DNA of 64,000 bases from Acarospora socialis (lineage: Eukaryota; Ascomycota; Lecanoromycetes; Acarosporales; Acarosporaceae), in contig JAMYGW020000007.1 in the NCBI GenBank assembly GCA_025617375.2, positions 1,426,001 to 1,490,000 of the forward strand, given 5' to 3'. Positions within the stretch are counted from its first letter, which is position 1. Every line of letters starts with the position of its first letter. The position numbers and the translations under genes are program-made. Below are positions 21,343 to 33,041 of the stretch, in pieces. The notes below the pieces were generated by a model. That model did not search any database. It was not told where the DNA came from and was given only the letters and a program-made list of their open reading frames with translations.

Positions 21343-22642
21343 CCGATGCTGTTACCTTACGATCATGTCAATTTCACCAGTAATTACCGCCCTTTACAAG
21401 TCACTGTTCAGGTCGCACCGCGATGGTGCGCTTGGTTGAGCCTAATTTCTATCATACTTCATCCCGTTTATATGCATAGCGGAGTCGGCGCAATTTCTGA
21501 CGGATTATACACCTTTCGACCGGCCGACTTGCACCTGATCAACGAGGGAGAATACGGTCTCCAATTACTTTCCATTCATCGACGGCTCGGTATGCTGCAT
21601 CATGGCGGTGCCATCTGCTGGCTGCCGAGACTTGTCATTCGCACATTTTTCTATAGCAGGTGCATTTTGCATAGCTCTGTACATCAATCTTCCCCGGTTA
21701 CAGGGATCCATTACTTTTGGGGGTCGGGACACTTTCCTGTTTTTGCTTCCAAGGCGTTATCTACACCCGAGCTGCAGCGCACTATAGAAATCTGGCGGAG
21801 GCTGCGGCGCACTCCTGATGTGTGTAACTTAGACCTTAAGTATGATCGAACAACAAGACAAAGTCCATGGTTCAAGTCCCGACTAGACCTTGACAAACGA
21901 TAATGGAAGTGCAGTAATCAGGGGCTGCGGTGAGGCCTGGTTACACAGCGTTAGCGAAATGCTCTCGAACGCGGTTGGGTGCAGTTCGTGACCGAACTAC
22001 CTGCCTACCGACAGCTAACTGTTTTGGCTTCGTACTCAAGCAAGCGTCTAAGGCGCTCTTAACTATCAGGCCCGGGGTAAGCATAAGGAAGTCTCAGCGT
22101 CTCATATGCCTGCTAAGCACTTTTCAGTAGTTTATAGTGGTGTTTCCTGCTCGGTTCTCAGTGTTTACCTTAGCCCTGAGAGTCGTCATGTCTGGGCGCT
22201 GTCTCTAGCCTTTATAAAGACGCCAGATCCTTACAGGATTGCTCTCTCCACACTGTACTAGTTTCGGCGTGGGAATACAAGTGTACTCATGTAACTCTTC
22301 ACTGTCTATCCAAGACGCCTTCTTCCCACATTGTGGCTGCAGAACCAGTATCCCTAATCTTCCTCCTTCTCACTGTCTCCGCTTCAGCTTAGCGTCTTCT
22401 TAGCTTATGCGATCCCTTTCTCTTATTACTCAATACTCTAGTAAGCTCACAAACAATCAGCTTTATCCTCCGATACCCTCCATCACCACCACCAGCGTCT
22501 TCCGCACAACCACTACTGCCACCGCCCTTCCATCAGCTGCAAACCCCCAACTCCCACCAACTCTCGACCATCAACCCACCAACCCGACAGACCGGCAATT
22601 TTCTCAACCGTCACGCCAACGCCAACGCCAACCCCCACCGCA
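21343..22642. other. Gene-free stretch downstream of kre6
   Basis: A 185-codon open frame at 21346-21903 lacks family resemblance and overlaps the probable 3' untranslated region of kre6. The last 200 bases before 22643 are CA/CC-rich and pyrimidine-biased, as in a promoter or leader. Confidence 0.4.
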
Positions 22643-23357
22643 ATGCCCCCGCCCCTGACCCTCCCCCAAGACCGACAATCCCGCAACAAACCACCACCCA
22701 CCGCACACCACTCCCCCAGCTCCAGCTCCAGCAACACACACCCCACCGCCTCCACCTCCTCAGCCAAAGGCAAAGGCAAAGCCTACCCCACCACCACCAC
22801 CACCCCGCACCACCCCGCACCAAGAAAGAAGACGACCGACGAGCAGTTCGAGGAGCGCGAGCGCCGCGACCAGGCCGCGCGCATCCTCGGCAGTCGCGAG
22901 ATGCTGATCTGGCATGCGATGGCGAATAATGAGGTTCGTCTTCTCTTTTCTCTCCCTTCTCAATTTGTTGTTGGTGCTGGGTTGGTGGGGTCTGCGGGCG
23001 AGGGGCAGGAGGGTAGGGGGCGGGGGCGGGGGAGCGGGATGGCTTTGGTTGGGTTTGGATGGGGGCTAATAGCGAGATGGGGGAGAACAGAGCGTGCCGC
23101 AGACTCGTCTCCGGTTCGAGAAGAAGATGATTGGGATCGATCCCGACGAGAGTGCGGATGAGTGGGAGGACGAGGTGGATGATGGGGATGGGGGTGGGAG
23201 TTGGAGTGGGAGTTCGGTTGGCGATGGCTGGGGGAGTGGGAGTTCGGTGGGGAGTGCCAGGGGAAGTGGTGGCGCTGCTGCGGCTGAGTCGAGTGGGGGG
23301 AAGGGGAAGGGGGTGGAGAAGGGGGTCGGAGAAGCGGGGAGGAAGAGGAAGCAGTGA
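22643..23357 (+). CDS. Low-complexity protein with a short conserved helical motif, unknown function
   Basis: Two exons, 22643-22933 and 23091-23357, joined in phase 0 over a 157-nt intron, give 185 residues. Residues about 1-62 are Pro/Thr/Ser/His-rich. A charged block follows (DEQFEERERRDQAARILGSR, then EMLIWHAMANNE) and continues across the join as SVPQTRLRFEKKMIGID, which looks like the conserved core of unnamed fungal proteins. The end is acidic, then Gly/Ser-rich, closing with a basic GRKRKQ that may be a nuclear signal. The intron is extraordinarily G-rich on the coding strand. The start is the first ATG in frame; an upstream exon cannot be excluded. Confidence 0.65.
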
Positions 23358-23866
23358 TTCTTTTCTCTTTTATGTGCTTGGCGCTGGGAGAGGTGTATCC
23401 TGGGAAGGTTCCAAATCTAATGATTTCAGGGTCTAATTTAATGGAGTTTGAGTTCATGGCCATAGATATCTTGATTTAACAACCAAGCGATGTACGATTG
23501 CACGAACTTATTGGAAGTCGTCTATATCGTGTTCTTCCGCCTGAGCCGCAAGCCCACTACTTCAGTGGGCATGAGTGATATTGCTCGACAATGAGGTTCC
23601 AGATAAGTCCAAGATACGGCGCGGTCCGGTCCGCGGTCGTATAGCGACCTTTAACGCCATCCGCATATGCTACGTTCCACTCCGTGTCTCCGTCCTGGAC
23701 CTCATAATTCCTCGGACACGTTTGGCGCCGGTACGCCTTCCTCGTTGACCATGCTTTCCGCGTCGCCGACCTGCTTCCGCGTACTGACCTCTCTGTTGCG
23801 CAATCTCGACCTCATCAGCCGCATCATCGTCAATCCTTGGGAGGCACCCCTCATGACTACTGATTG
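23358..23866. other. Convergent intergenic region
   Basis: 3' flanks of the low-complexity gene (+) and pyruvate dehydrogenase kinase (-). Nothing else recognised. Confidence 0.4.
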
Positions 23867-25465
23867 TTATTGTAGCGGTTCCGAGCTCGAGGACAAGCGG
23901 TTCAGGTGGAGGTAGACATCAGTGCCGTATCTACGAGGACGTTTTGTCAGCTTGACGGCATCGGTAAGGTTTGAAAGGTGGGAAAGCGAGCTTACCCCTC
24001 CATGCTGATCAACTTCAAGTCCCCCCCGAAATATCTCGCGTATAGCCTACTGATAGGTAAACCGTAGCCAAAGCCAGCCATTGGAGCTTTGAAATCGCTC
24101 TTGTCGAAATCCGGATCTAGGCTGGGCGTTGTCTCCACGGTGGTATACATATATGTCCACACAAGTGGTATCGCCGATCTTGGTATGCCACCTCCCTCAT
24201 CCGATATCTTGATTGTGATATCCTCCTTCCCTTCTGCGATGATGACTTTCGTTACGGGGAACTCCTCTTTCTCCTGGCCGTGCGTCTCCACCACCGCTCG
24301 CAAGGAGTTTTTCAATGTTTCAAAAAGCATATGCGATAGATGTCCTGGCACGTACATGAAGTTCAGGTCAGGTTTACAAACGAGCTGAACTTTCGGAGCG
24401 TCAAAAAGGCCGTAGTGATCCTCACACACAAATCGTGCGTTCTCAATGGCTTCCTCCGCGAGTGTGCGCACATTGGTCTTTGTACATATGATGCCGACGT
24501 AGTTTGGTTCCGAGCCGTGCTTTTGGTCCGTCAGAGCAATGTGTTGACCGATTAACATTCGTATGCCTATGCGTGACATGTAAAATCGGTCGAGGAATGC
24601 TTGGATATTTGAATCAATCTGCATCCGTTGTCGTTTCCGCTTATACTCTAGGATGCCTTGGGCTTTACCACGGATATTCGTCAGACATCGACTTGAGGAT
24701 CACAGACATTTGACATAGCTTACCAATCGTCGTCACGACGCCGTCATGCCGCCTTTTGATTCCTTCCAGCGTCTTCGCAAAACGTTTGTTGTAGTCGTTG
24801 AGCTCAGGCGGCCATTCCTTGCCATCATCCGCGGCCGCGAAATAACGCCGCGCAGCGGAGCTTTTCTTAGGCGAGCCATTACCATTTTCGTGACCGTTGC
24901 GAGCGCTGGTGTGGTGGTGTGGATTTGATCGATATTGCCCTTTCTCTACGCTCGGGTTTTGCGTCGCTTGAGCGAGGATTTTGGATTCTCGACCATTGAG
25001 CTTTGCCGGTTTCATCAGACGTTCTTTTATTTCTTGCTGGAGCTTGGGCCTTGGGAGGGTGGTGATATCCTGCGCCATGGGTTAACGATGGTGTCTTGCG
25101 CACAGCTGATGATCCCGACCATCGGCGGAGGTAGCATACTTCAAACGACTGTGCATACCAATCCTGCACTTTCTTGATCGATGGCATGTCATTGAGTCCG
25201 TCTGGCAAGTCTCCAAGCTCTTGTACACGGTGGGCTAAGCGTATAGGAAGTTCTTCGGAAAGGAACTGAGATGCGCGGAAGAGGGTACCTTCAAGACCAA
25301 CGATGATCAGCGCAATCTCAGAACTCAAGGACTTGTAGCGGTGACTGTACCGGTGGAAGGCTTCTCTCCAAACTGCACCATTTGCCGTAAGCTCACACCA
25401 GTCGCTGGAAAAGCCGAGTAGTGCTTGATGGTCTCCATCAGCTTCTCGGTCTTTTTCCACGACAT
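23867..25465 (-). CDS. Mitochondrial pyruvate dehydrogenase kinase (PDK/BCKDK family)
   Basis: Five exons: 25465-25351, 25288-25140, 25069-24724, 24662-23996 and 23930-23867, all in phase, giving 446 residues. The N-terminal regulatory bundle shows YSAFPATGVSLRQMVQFGEK, GTLFRASQFLSEELPIRLAH and, later, FLDRFYMSRIGIRMLIGQHI. The GHKL ATPase part has the N box (MLFETLKNSLRAVVE), G1 box (DEGGGIPRS) and G2 box (AGFGYGLPISR). A polar, His/Asn-rich insert of about 60 residues sits between them, as in other filamentous fungi. The enzyme inactivates the pyruvate dehydrogenase complex by phosphorylating E1-alpha in the matrix. The family also includes branched-chain 2-oxoacid dehydrogenase kinase, which sequence alone does not exclude. 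The chosen start, MSWKKTEKLME, leaves no obvious cleavable presequence. Confidence 0.93.
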
Positions 25466-26934
25466 CCTGAGATCTGCTGGAGACCGGCGGCTTCCCTAAC
25501 ATCTGACGCCTGACCCTTCCGAGTGTCTAGGTCTTGCTCCTATGCTTGTAGTGAAGTCGTGGGTTTAGTTTATATCTGTATGTAGTCCGAGAACGGCCAG
25601 CTCCCCACCAATCCGAACTATACCGAGGTATATTATTCTGTGATGACCTTGTCGAAAACGCCCTGCTGATTCGAGTACAGTTGGAGAACCAATTGTGCAA
25701 GGAGTAGCTCAAGGTATTCAGGAAATTGCAATTCCGGAGTTGTAACGAGTTCGAAGATGGTGCCTGAGTCACTGATTGAAGGTTCCGACACAGGTGCTCC
25801 TGTCCGCCGAACGTCTAGAGTAATGGGCCGTGCGTCCGAAGGCAGCTACCCCACGCTGTCGGCTCCCGGTTTGGCTTGGCGGCCGAAGAACTACTTCGTA
25901 CTCTCGTTAGCAACGAACCAGGTACACGCAATGCCAGGGCATATGCCAAAGACCGAGAGTGTGAAGTTTAGGAGCGAGACGAAAAAGACCGAACCTCTAA
26001 ATATGAGCGGTTTGCAAGTTGAGAAATTAGGATTGAGGCTTCAGAAAAACTGACGCTTCACAGTCACCATTTCTTCACTACCTTACCTTATACTTGTAAT
26101 CGGTCTACCTACCTAGGTAGGTAGCCGTGCATGAAAACTCCATATCACCGAGTGCCGCTGCTGTCTTTGGAAAGGAGCCTGACTGCTTTTAGTCAGGCAC
26201 ATGACGGAGGTGTGAAGGAGCATCAAGGCCCAGGATTAGGGGAACAGCGAGTTGATCAGGCAGTAGCTCGCATAGCCCGTCTAGACTCCCTAGTTCCACG
26301 GCTACAACTTACCCACCTTGACTTATTCCGAAGGACTTGAACTTGTAGGATTTACCTTTGCATTACTTTATGGTACCCAGCAAGAAATCTTGGCTCAAAA
26401 GCTGAAACACCACCTGAGTTGAGATACCGTGACTGCTAAATAACTACACATCCAGTCCGCTGAGACCCTCAGCTAGCCCGGCACCTAGTACATCCGGCTA
26501 TCTGCAGCATTCTGCTTTTATAGATGAGCTTTCATCTAGCTATCAGCAGCACCCTGGTGTATAAATAAACTGACAGATAAAATAAAGAGTTCAGGGGGTG
26601 TTGAGTGGGTTGGGTTACTGACAGGGAGGAGAGGAAGGGGATGAGGGTGGAGAGATGGAGTAAGAATACTATGGTAGCAGATAAGAGAAAATAACTAGGA
26701 TGAAATGAGTGTGTAGGTTTGGTAGTCTAGGCAAATGCTGAAGTACGCCCCACCAAGCCAACATGCAAGCAGATGAACCCTAATGAGCGTGAAAATCAAA
26801 ACAAATGACTTATGCGCACAACAGCCGCCGTTGAAAAACCACCAAGAGATGCTCGTTCATCTCATCCCATGAGTGAACCGTTCCCATGCAGCAACAAACC
26901 TCAAAAGGTTTGGCCTTTCACCAGGTTTTGCCAT
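25466..26934. other. Gene-free stretch with a palindrome and G-rich DNA
   Basis: About 1.5 kb without a supported gene. It contains a 20-nt perfect palindrome (26105-26124) and a G-rich, purine-biased segment near 26590-26720. A 98-codon open frame at 25757-26053 has no resemblance to known families. Confidence 0.4.
26105..26124. repeat. 20-nt perfect palindrome CTACCTACCTAGGTAGGTAG
   Basis: Self-complementary over its whole length, made of CTAC/GTAG units like those near 6300-6600. Could form a cruciform or be a protein-binding site; no gene is adjacent. Confidence 0.8.
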
Positions 26935-28334
26935 TCACCTTTCATCGCAAGCAAACCAGCACTCGGTCTTCTGCTCAGTAGGATTCCTCTTACTTATCTT
27001 GCAGTATCTCAAAGGATTTCCGACATCCGTGGCGGGACCGCGCCCATCGCCGGTGGTGTCAGAGTTCCAGTCAATGTAAGCTACCTCGTTGCCAGGGGCG
27101 GTACCGTAGCGGAACGTGATAAGTGAGTCCATCGGCCCGGTCTTCCCGATCGCGAGAGCTAGGGGAAGCCCGCGGACAGTGAACGTGCCGGTAGGACCTG
27201 TAATGCTGGCTGTAGTTGGGGGCCCGACCTGTACATTTCTCCAGTTGAAGAGTATGGCGGAGAAGTCATTGTCCCGCGTGCGCGTCAGTGCAACGCTACA
27301 TTGAAGCACGTCGGGGTAGATGGTGTTTTCCAGGCGGTAATGATTGTCGGTGCCCCAGGGCTCATACCGAGCGCTGATTTTCCCATTCTGCGTCTGTTTC
27401 GTTTGTAGGGCGAATTGGTAGCCGTCCTGACCACAATTGAGAGGCGTTGTGCAGAAACCGACTTTGCTAGTGCATATTAGCCTCGTCGTTGTCCTAGCCG
27501 GCTTTAGCGCGCCTGATTCAAGAAAAATTGCTCACCTTTGATCTGCATTGGCAATATTGAAATCTACAGTGAAGTAATCACCTCGGTTCAATGGACCCGC
27601 ACACGCTGGATTTCTGTTTCCGCGGTTGGGCCCTGATCGTTGATAAAGTTGCCAAGTTTCGCTCCGGCCGCTACTGCAAGTTAGCATTCAGGCAGCAAAA
27701 ATTTTGAAAACGCGAGTGAAGCGGTAAGAACTGTAATGGTTGTGCTAGAGACACCAGAATACCTGGGTTTCACCGTCACCAACTCTGCTCGACCCGCGAG
27801 ATGACCGGGAAGGGGGATTGAAGACCAATGTCCTTGTCTCTGACTTACATGCGTTTTCAGCTTGAGGTATACATCGAAGACTGTTTCGGATAGTTCCTGG
27901 CTGGAAGTTCCCCTGAATCGAGGCTGCCGGAGGCCATTCATCACACTGATAGTTTGTAGATAGTTGTCGATGCTGCGGGTTCCTGAACCTCTGACTGAAC
28001 GGATAGTTACGATAGACGGACCCATCGCTGCCAGCGGTATAGCCGGACTGATATCGGTTTCGATTCGCTTCGGCTTGATTATTAGGCCCGATGTATGTGA
28101 TTTTGGTTGGGTTCGCGGGGCCCACGCAATAGGCGTGATAACAAGCATTTTTACAAGCTGCTTCGGCATTTTTGCAGTCCAGGGTAAACCTCCCACAGTC
28201 TCGACCAGGTTGTCGGGGCATCACACGAGACAGACGTCCAGCAACACTGGGAGGTCTCGAGTTGGGATATCGGCATCGGATGCATAAGTCAACCAGGCTT
28301 GGAACACGACAGCGGTGATGATGACAGACTTCAT
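26935..28334 (-). CDS. Secreted NucA/NucB-type deoxyribonuclease-like protein
   Basis: The start is a clear signal peptide at 28334 (MKSVIITAVVFQAWLTYA). The Cys-rich core reads FTLDCKNAEAACKNACYHAY, then CDEWPPAASIQG and RCIPQAEN, the pattern of the DNase NucA/NucB domain (PF14040) in fungal secreted proteins. The domain closes with ETWQLYQRSGPNRGNRNPAC and GDYFTVDFNIA in an exon at 27673-27536. A last exon (27466-26935) adds about 177 residues, with YRLENTIYPDVLQC and Cys pairs, ending at the stop at 26935. Two joins are uncertain: signal peptide to core may need a roughly 56-nt intron with a weak donor, and core to closing exon may pass through a 25-nt exon near 27760. If those are wrong, the gene may be non-functional. 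Substrate and role are inferred from the family. Confidence 0.65.
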
Positions 28335-29741
28335 TGTAAGGCTGAGTAAGAACATTGGATCTGAGATTGGAGACCAAACTGGAAGATTGCGTAAATTGTT
28401 ATGAGAAATACTTGTGCTGACTGGAAATGAGAAGCTTGTAAACATCGAATAGGACATATTGAGAGAATGGTCAGTGAAGGGCAGTCTTATGTATTCCTTT
28501 CCAACACGATGAACAGATTTAGGTGCATGCCAGCCATGACCTCAAGTCGAAGGAACAAAGCACTCAAACTGTTGGTGGCTCAGCTGACGTGCCTCTCTTC
28601 CTGCCCCTCATCACGAACTTCATGTTGGCCATAAGCCTCTGAATAACAACTGTGTGGGAATTTATGCTGCCGGTAACGTGTTCCCTGATAGAATGAAATA
28701 GAAAGTAAAGTCATCTGAGGCCAAATGTAGGCGGTGTTGGTTCCCTAGATGATTGCATCCTATCATTGTATAATGCTGTGTTTCCCTGTAGGGACAGAGA
28801 TCCTTGTTGAGTGTAGTATGTGGCAGCGCCGCACGCATTATGAGTGTGGCATGCCAGGACTAAGGCCTTTGTCCTGATAGTAATGTCGGGGATCCTCAGC
28901 TGGTAGGAATGGCATAAGCTCTACCGTTGCAACGGTATCCAATTCTCCGAAGAGTGTCTCTACGAAAAATGTCCGGGCCGGCTCCTCTTGGACTCAGCTC
29001 ATGTGGCGTAAGCCTCATCTTTGAACGGTATCCACTTATCAAGAGGCTGCTCCATGCAAAACCTCCGGGCTGAACCTCGACAGCTTCAGCTTATGGACCC
29101 GTGACTAAGAGTAAGTTGGAAGGAGCCACACACTTAAGGACGAATGTTCGTGTTCTCAGGGAACAAAAGCTGACTCTCATGGCTGTGGGGTGACGGCAAG
29201 AGTAAAGCGAAACGATACAGCGTCATCTCTTCCACACATGTAAGGCAAAGCAACACCGCTGCGGATGAGAACATGGCAGTGCACGGATCGTCTGGTGTGT
29301 AAGGTAGAAAGCAAATGTTATTCCAATTTCCTTGCCACATAGTCATCGGAACAGTAGTGCTGGCGTGATTGGTCGAACATCTAATACAGTGCTAAACGCT
29401 TTAAAACATTTGCTCCTTTGATCAACGCTAAGGAGAAGGGGCGGAGAGAAGATGGGGTGGCTCAAGCATCCCCAGTCCCATGCTGCGGCGTATTCTTCCA
29501 ACATGCTACCATGTAGTAAGATATTCTTACCCCTCTAACTTGTCCACCTACCGATTCCCATCACACAGTTCATCCAGCAAGCCATAAGCCCTTGACTTGT
29601 TTTGTCTTGCTTGCTCCCAGCAGCATACATACCAACCAGAAAGTGCTGATAGCTGATACTAACTTGGATCAACCCGACTATCGGGATACACTCCTCTCCA
29701 AAGTATTCAAATCTGGGCTAAGGTACAGCAACTGAGCGACT
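28335..29741. other. Intergenic region between divergent genes
   Basis: Upstream sequence of the NucA/NucB-like gene (-) and the gene at 29742 (+). No supported gene, repeat or element seen in 1.4 kb. Confidence 0.4.
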
Positions 29742-30362
29742 ATGTGTAGTATTGGCTCGCAACCGTACGCGCTCTTTGTGATCGCTGGAGGAATGCCTGT
29801 CGAGGTACAAGTCCTCGTTAAACTTTCCCTTTCTGGACGTCACACTTAATTATGGCTCCAGATAATCAACTCCAAACTTGAGCAAGCGTGGATTACTGAT
29901 GAGAGAGCTTCCTGGAAGCTCTGGCTGGTCACCGGCAACTACGATGACGCTCCCAAGAAGCGTACCGGCAATTGGTTCAACGAGGGGACTGCCGCCCCCA
30001 TCCAGTCGTTCAGTTCCCCGTTCGCAGGCAAAACGATAGAGGACGCTGCTGAGTGGCTCAAGAACGCACCGGAGTTCGTCGATCTGAATCGCATGTTTTT
30101 CGCCGTCCTCAACGATCGTTCAGAGAGTGAGGATACAATGACGCTTTGCAGGATCGGCGATGGTGGAATGGAGGGTAAGAATGGCGAACTGCAATACTTC
30201 CCTACAGAGGCGCGATACGCCCAGATATACTTGGAGACAATGATGGCGGGCGCTTTCGACGATCGACTGCAGGGCTATCAACGTGGGCAGCAAATGCAGG
30301 GTGAGCCTGATCTGAGTAAAGGCGAGCCATGGAATGGGCCAGAAAGGGGGCCAGAAGAGTAA
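29742..30362 (+). CDS. Conserved fungal protein of unknown function
   Basis: Two exons, 29742-29804 and 29862-30362, joined in phase 0 over a 57-nt GTACAA...CAG intron, giving 187 residues. The protein looks soluble: no signal peptide or membrane helix. Notable stretches are YALFVIAGGMPVE at the start, WKLWLVTGNYDDAPKKRTGN, EFVDLNRMFFAVLNDR and EARYAQIYLETMMAGAFDDR, then a Pro/Glu/Gly-rich tail. Good hydrophobic-polar patterning, an intron with clear signals and normal codon use support a real gene. I do not recognise the family. Confidence 0.7.
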
Positions 30363-30811
30363 TTTGCGGTGCAACTTTACTTGTAGCTGGCTGGTGGTTC
30401 GTCTTAAGATATCATCAAACACATGCTCTCTGACGGAGGATTTGCATTTGCGCAGTTTTTTTTTCTCCAAAGACATTACACACTCAGCTGCAGACTGACA
30501 AGAATAGTAGGTAGTCACCAACAGGAGCTGCCTACAGGATGTAGGTACAAGTGGAGATTAGGTATGATTACATTGATGCCGCTTGCCAATGCTACTTGTT
30601 ATATGTTGTCTTTAGATTCGAGGCTAGAGTCAATATATGCCCATGCTTTAAGCCTTTACAAAGAGGGTACCTCAGAATGATCCTTCATCTCACTTGTGCA
30701 TCTGGTGAAACCCTAATCTTGGCAAATCCTCGGACCGCGCCTTTCGTACAGTATCAAACACACATCCCAATCTCCAAACTCGGACCAGCGAATCTTTAAG
30801 CATCAATCATC
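30363..30811. other. Short intergenic region
   Basis: Between two genes on the plus strand; includes the promoter of the esterase-like gene. Nothing recognised. Confidence 0.4.
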
Positions 30812-32328
30812 ATGGCGTACCCATTCCCAAGACTCAACAGTTCACCGCACACACCGCAAAATATCAAAGGCATCGAAAGCCCACGCAACAAGATGTTCTA
30901 CGGTCCATCCCGTCCCGTCGCAGCATACAAGTATCTGATACTCATGGCTATAATAATCGCACCTTGTCTTTGGATAATTCGAACCTTCTCCAGCCTAACA
31001 CCCAAGCAGACTGATAGAATCTCGTTTTCTCATGACGTTATTGACGAGTGGGTATCTCACCAACTCCCGCTATCAGACAGCTGAGATGACCAACCTAGCT
31101 ATTTTACGCACTTCGAGGGGCACCAGGACTGTGGTATCACGTCTTCAGATCTCTACATCCCGCCTACGGCTTCCGGCCGACATGCCCGAACCCACCCTCC
31201 ATACTGCAGCAATCGAGCAACGTTACTTGAAGCTATGAGCGGAGGTGGTAGACATGGCTTTGATGCTCCCTTCACTCCAAAAGGTGCGTTCATCTCACCT
31301 CCACTGACTCACATCTCAATGAACTCCCTTCAGTCAACACGCTCGACGTCTGAAAGCTTCAATCAAGTTCAAGCCCACGCTGACCTCAGATCCAAGGTTG
31401 CCACTACCGCTGGTACTCCACCGCGGAGATTTGCATGATCCTAGATCGGTTCGACGGCATCGTCTTCATCGGAGACGATCTGCTGCAGCACGTCTACGCG
31501 GCATTCAACATCCTCCTCCGCGAGAACATCGCCCTGGGTGGCCTCAAGCAATGGGAGATGAGCGAGAACGAACGTAGCGCCTGCAGATGCGACAACCAGT
31601 TCATCAAGTTCGACTGTACTAGATACGCCGTTATGGGCAGCGAACAAGTAGCCAAGAACGATGGAGGCAGTGGACATCGAAGTCCTTATTTCTGTAATCG
31701 TAAGTGGATCTCATCCACCCGAGATCCTACAGCACTCAATACCACTCAGATAACCCTAACACACAAGCAGGCACACCCCACTTTCTCCTCCCCATAACCA
31801 GCAGCCCGGCCCCTTCCTCTCTGCACGAAACCTTCACCACCCTCCTGTCCCAGAACCCAGACTCCTACAAACCCATCCCCGTCATCCACTCCCTGTCCCT
31901 CAGCACCGGCCTCTCCTGGCCCACGACCACCGCTTCTATGAGCGAATGGCTCACTCTGGCCGACGTACACGCGTCAAGTCGCAACGTGCCCTTCCTTTGG
32001 CTGGGGCCCGCCGCAGCAGGCCACCTCAAACCGCCCGGGCAGATCCTGAGTCAGGGGAACAACGCGCTGTGGCATTTCACCGTCGAAATGGCGAAGGAGG
32101 CGAGGATTCGGGAGATGGACGCCTTGGGGTTGTATAATATGTCGTTGCAGGCGAGTAGTTGGGATGGGAGCGCGTACGGGGGGAAAGTCGCGTTGGTGCA
32201 GGCTATGATGGTGAGACTCCCGGAAGTTGATATCCCCTCCGCCGGTAGGGCTTGATTTGAGTTGCTGACTGTGGCATTGCATTGTGGGATAGGTGATTAA
32301 CTGGTTGTCAAGGCTTGAGTCGTCGTAG
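30812..32328 (+). CDS. Type II membrane protein with a PC-esterase/GDSL-like domain
   Basis: Five exons: 30812-31047, 31099-31283, 31397-31699, 31771-32210 and 32293-32328, all in phase, giving 399 residues. A short cytosolic tail precedes one membrane helix (KYLILMAIIIAPCLWIIRTF). The lumenal part has CHYRWYSTAEICMILDRFDG followed by IVFIGDDLLQHVY, resembling the Cys/Trp block and GDS block of PC-esterase and trichome-birefringence-type acyltransferases. It ends WDGSAYGGKVALVQAMMVIN, where the family has its Asp/His catalytic block. The usual nucleophile motif GDS reads GDD here and the expected His is not obvious, so catalysis is doubtful or the alignment imperfect. Modification of wall or glycan acyl groups in the Golgi is the likely theme (inference). 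Confidence 0.72.
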
Positions 32329-33041
32329 CAAACTCGTAGGAAGCGGATGTCGTGAGCCTTGCTGTCGTCGCGACTCAGTTGGCCGAGTTCCATGGCTGTT
32401 CAGACAGTGTTAGGCGAAGATCGTTGCATCGTCCAGCTTCCGCTTTGCGTTCCACTAGGGAAAGCCGTGTCGTGATCATCAATAGGATTTGAAGCCACGC
32501 CTACCGCAAAACCCTCTTCACTTCCCCAACACGCGTAAACTCCTGGAAACAACGAAGGCCTGTGAAAGCTGCAATCCACCCTTTGCGTTCCCCGTCTTGG
32601 TAGTACAGCTGCAGATAAGTGCCGATAGTCGCAGTTGCAAATGTTGTAATCAGACATTAACTTCATCGAATCCACCATCGAACGTTGGCGCGACAGTTTT
32701 CTTTGTTCTTCTTCTCGACTCTCGTTAAATGTAGCTTACATTCTCATGACCCTCTCCCAACACATTCGAGCCGTCCAATACCGTCACATATGCCACAATT
32801 ACGTTGATACTTCCGTAACACCCCGAAGTCCTAACCTAGACCCAAGCTCGAGAAGAGAGACAGGACGTTGTTCTTTTGCAGGATTAGCGTTGATGTGAGA
32901 ATGCGGTAGACTGATAGACTGGGACCTTCTAGAGACTTTCATTTTCGTCATTGCGATCAAGGTGGCGTGTGGCTGTGATCGGATGGGAACGGATGGAGGG
33001 AGGGACGTCGAAAAAAAAGTAGATAAAAGGAAGGATATCTA
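32329..33041. other. Convergent intergenic region
   Basis: 3' flanks of the esterase-like gene (+) and the Sif2-like gene (-). Nothing else recognised in about 0.7 kb. Confidence 0.4.

Noticed and set aside
21346-21903. 185-codon frame directly after kre6
   Set aside because: It begins just after the kre6 stop, lacks domain patterns and is probably 3' untranslated sequence.
22960-23463. Pro/Ser/His-rich 167-codon frame on the minus strand
   Set aside because: It is the complement of the G-rich intron and Gly/Ser-rich exon of the plus-strand gene; low-complexity shadow.
25757-26053. 98-codon frame on the plus strand
   Set aside because: No recognisable domain and no supporting signals; probably chance.
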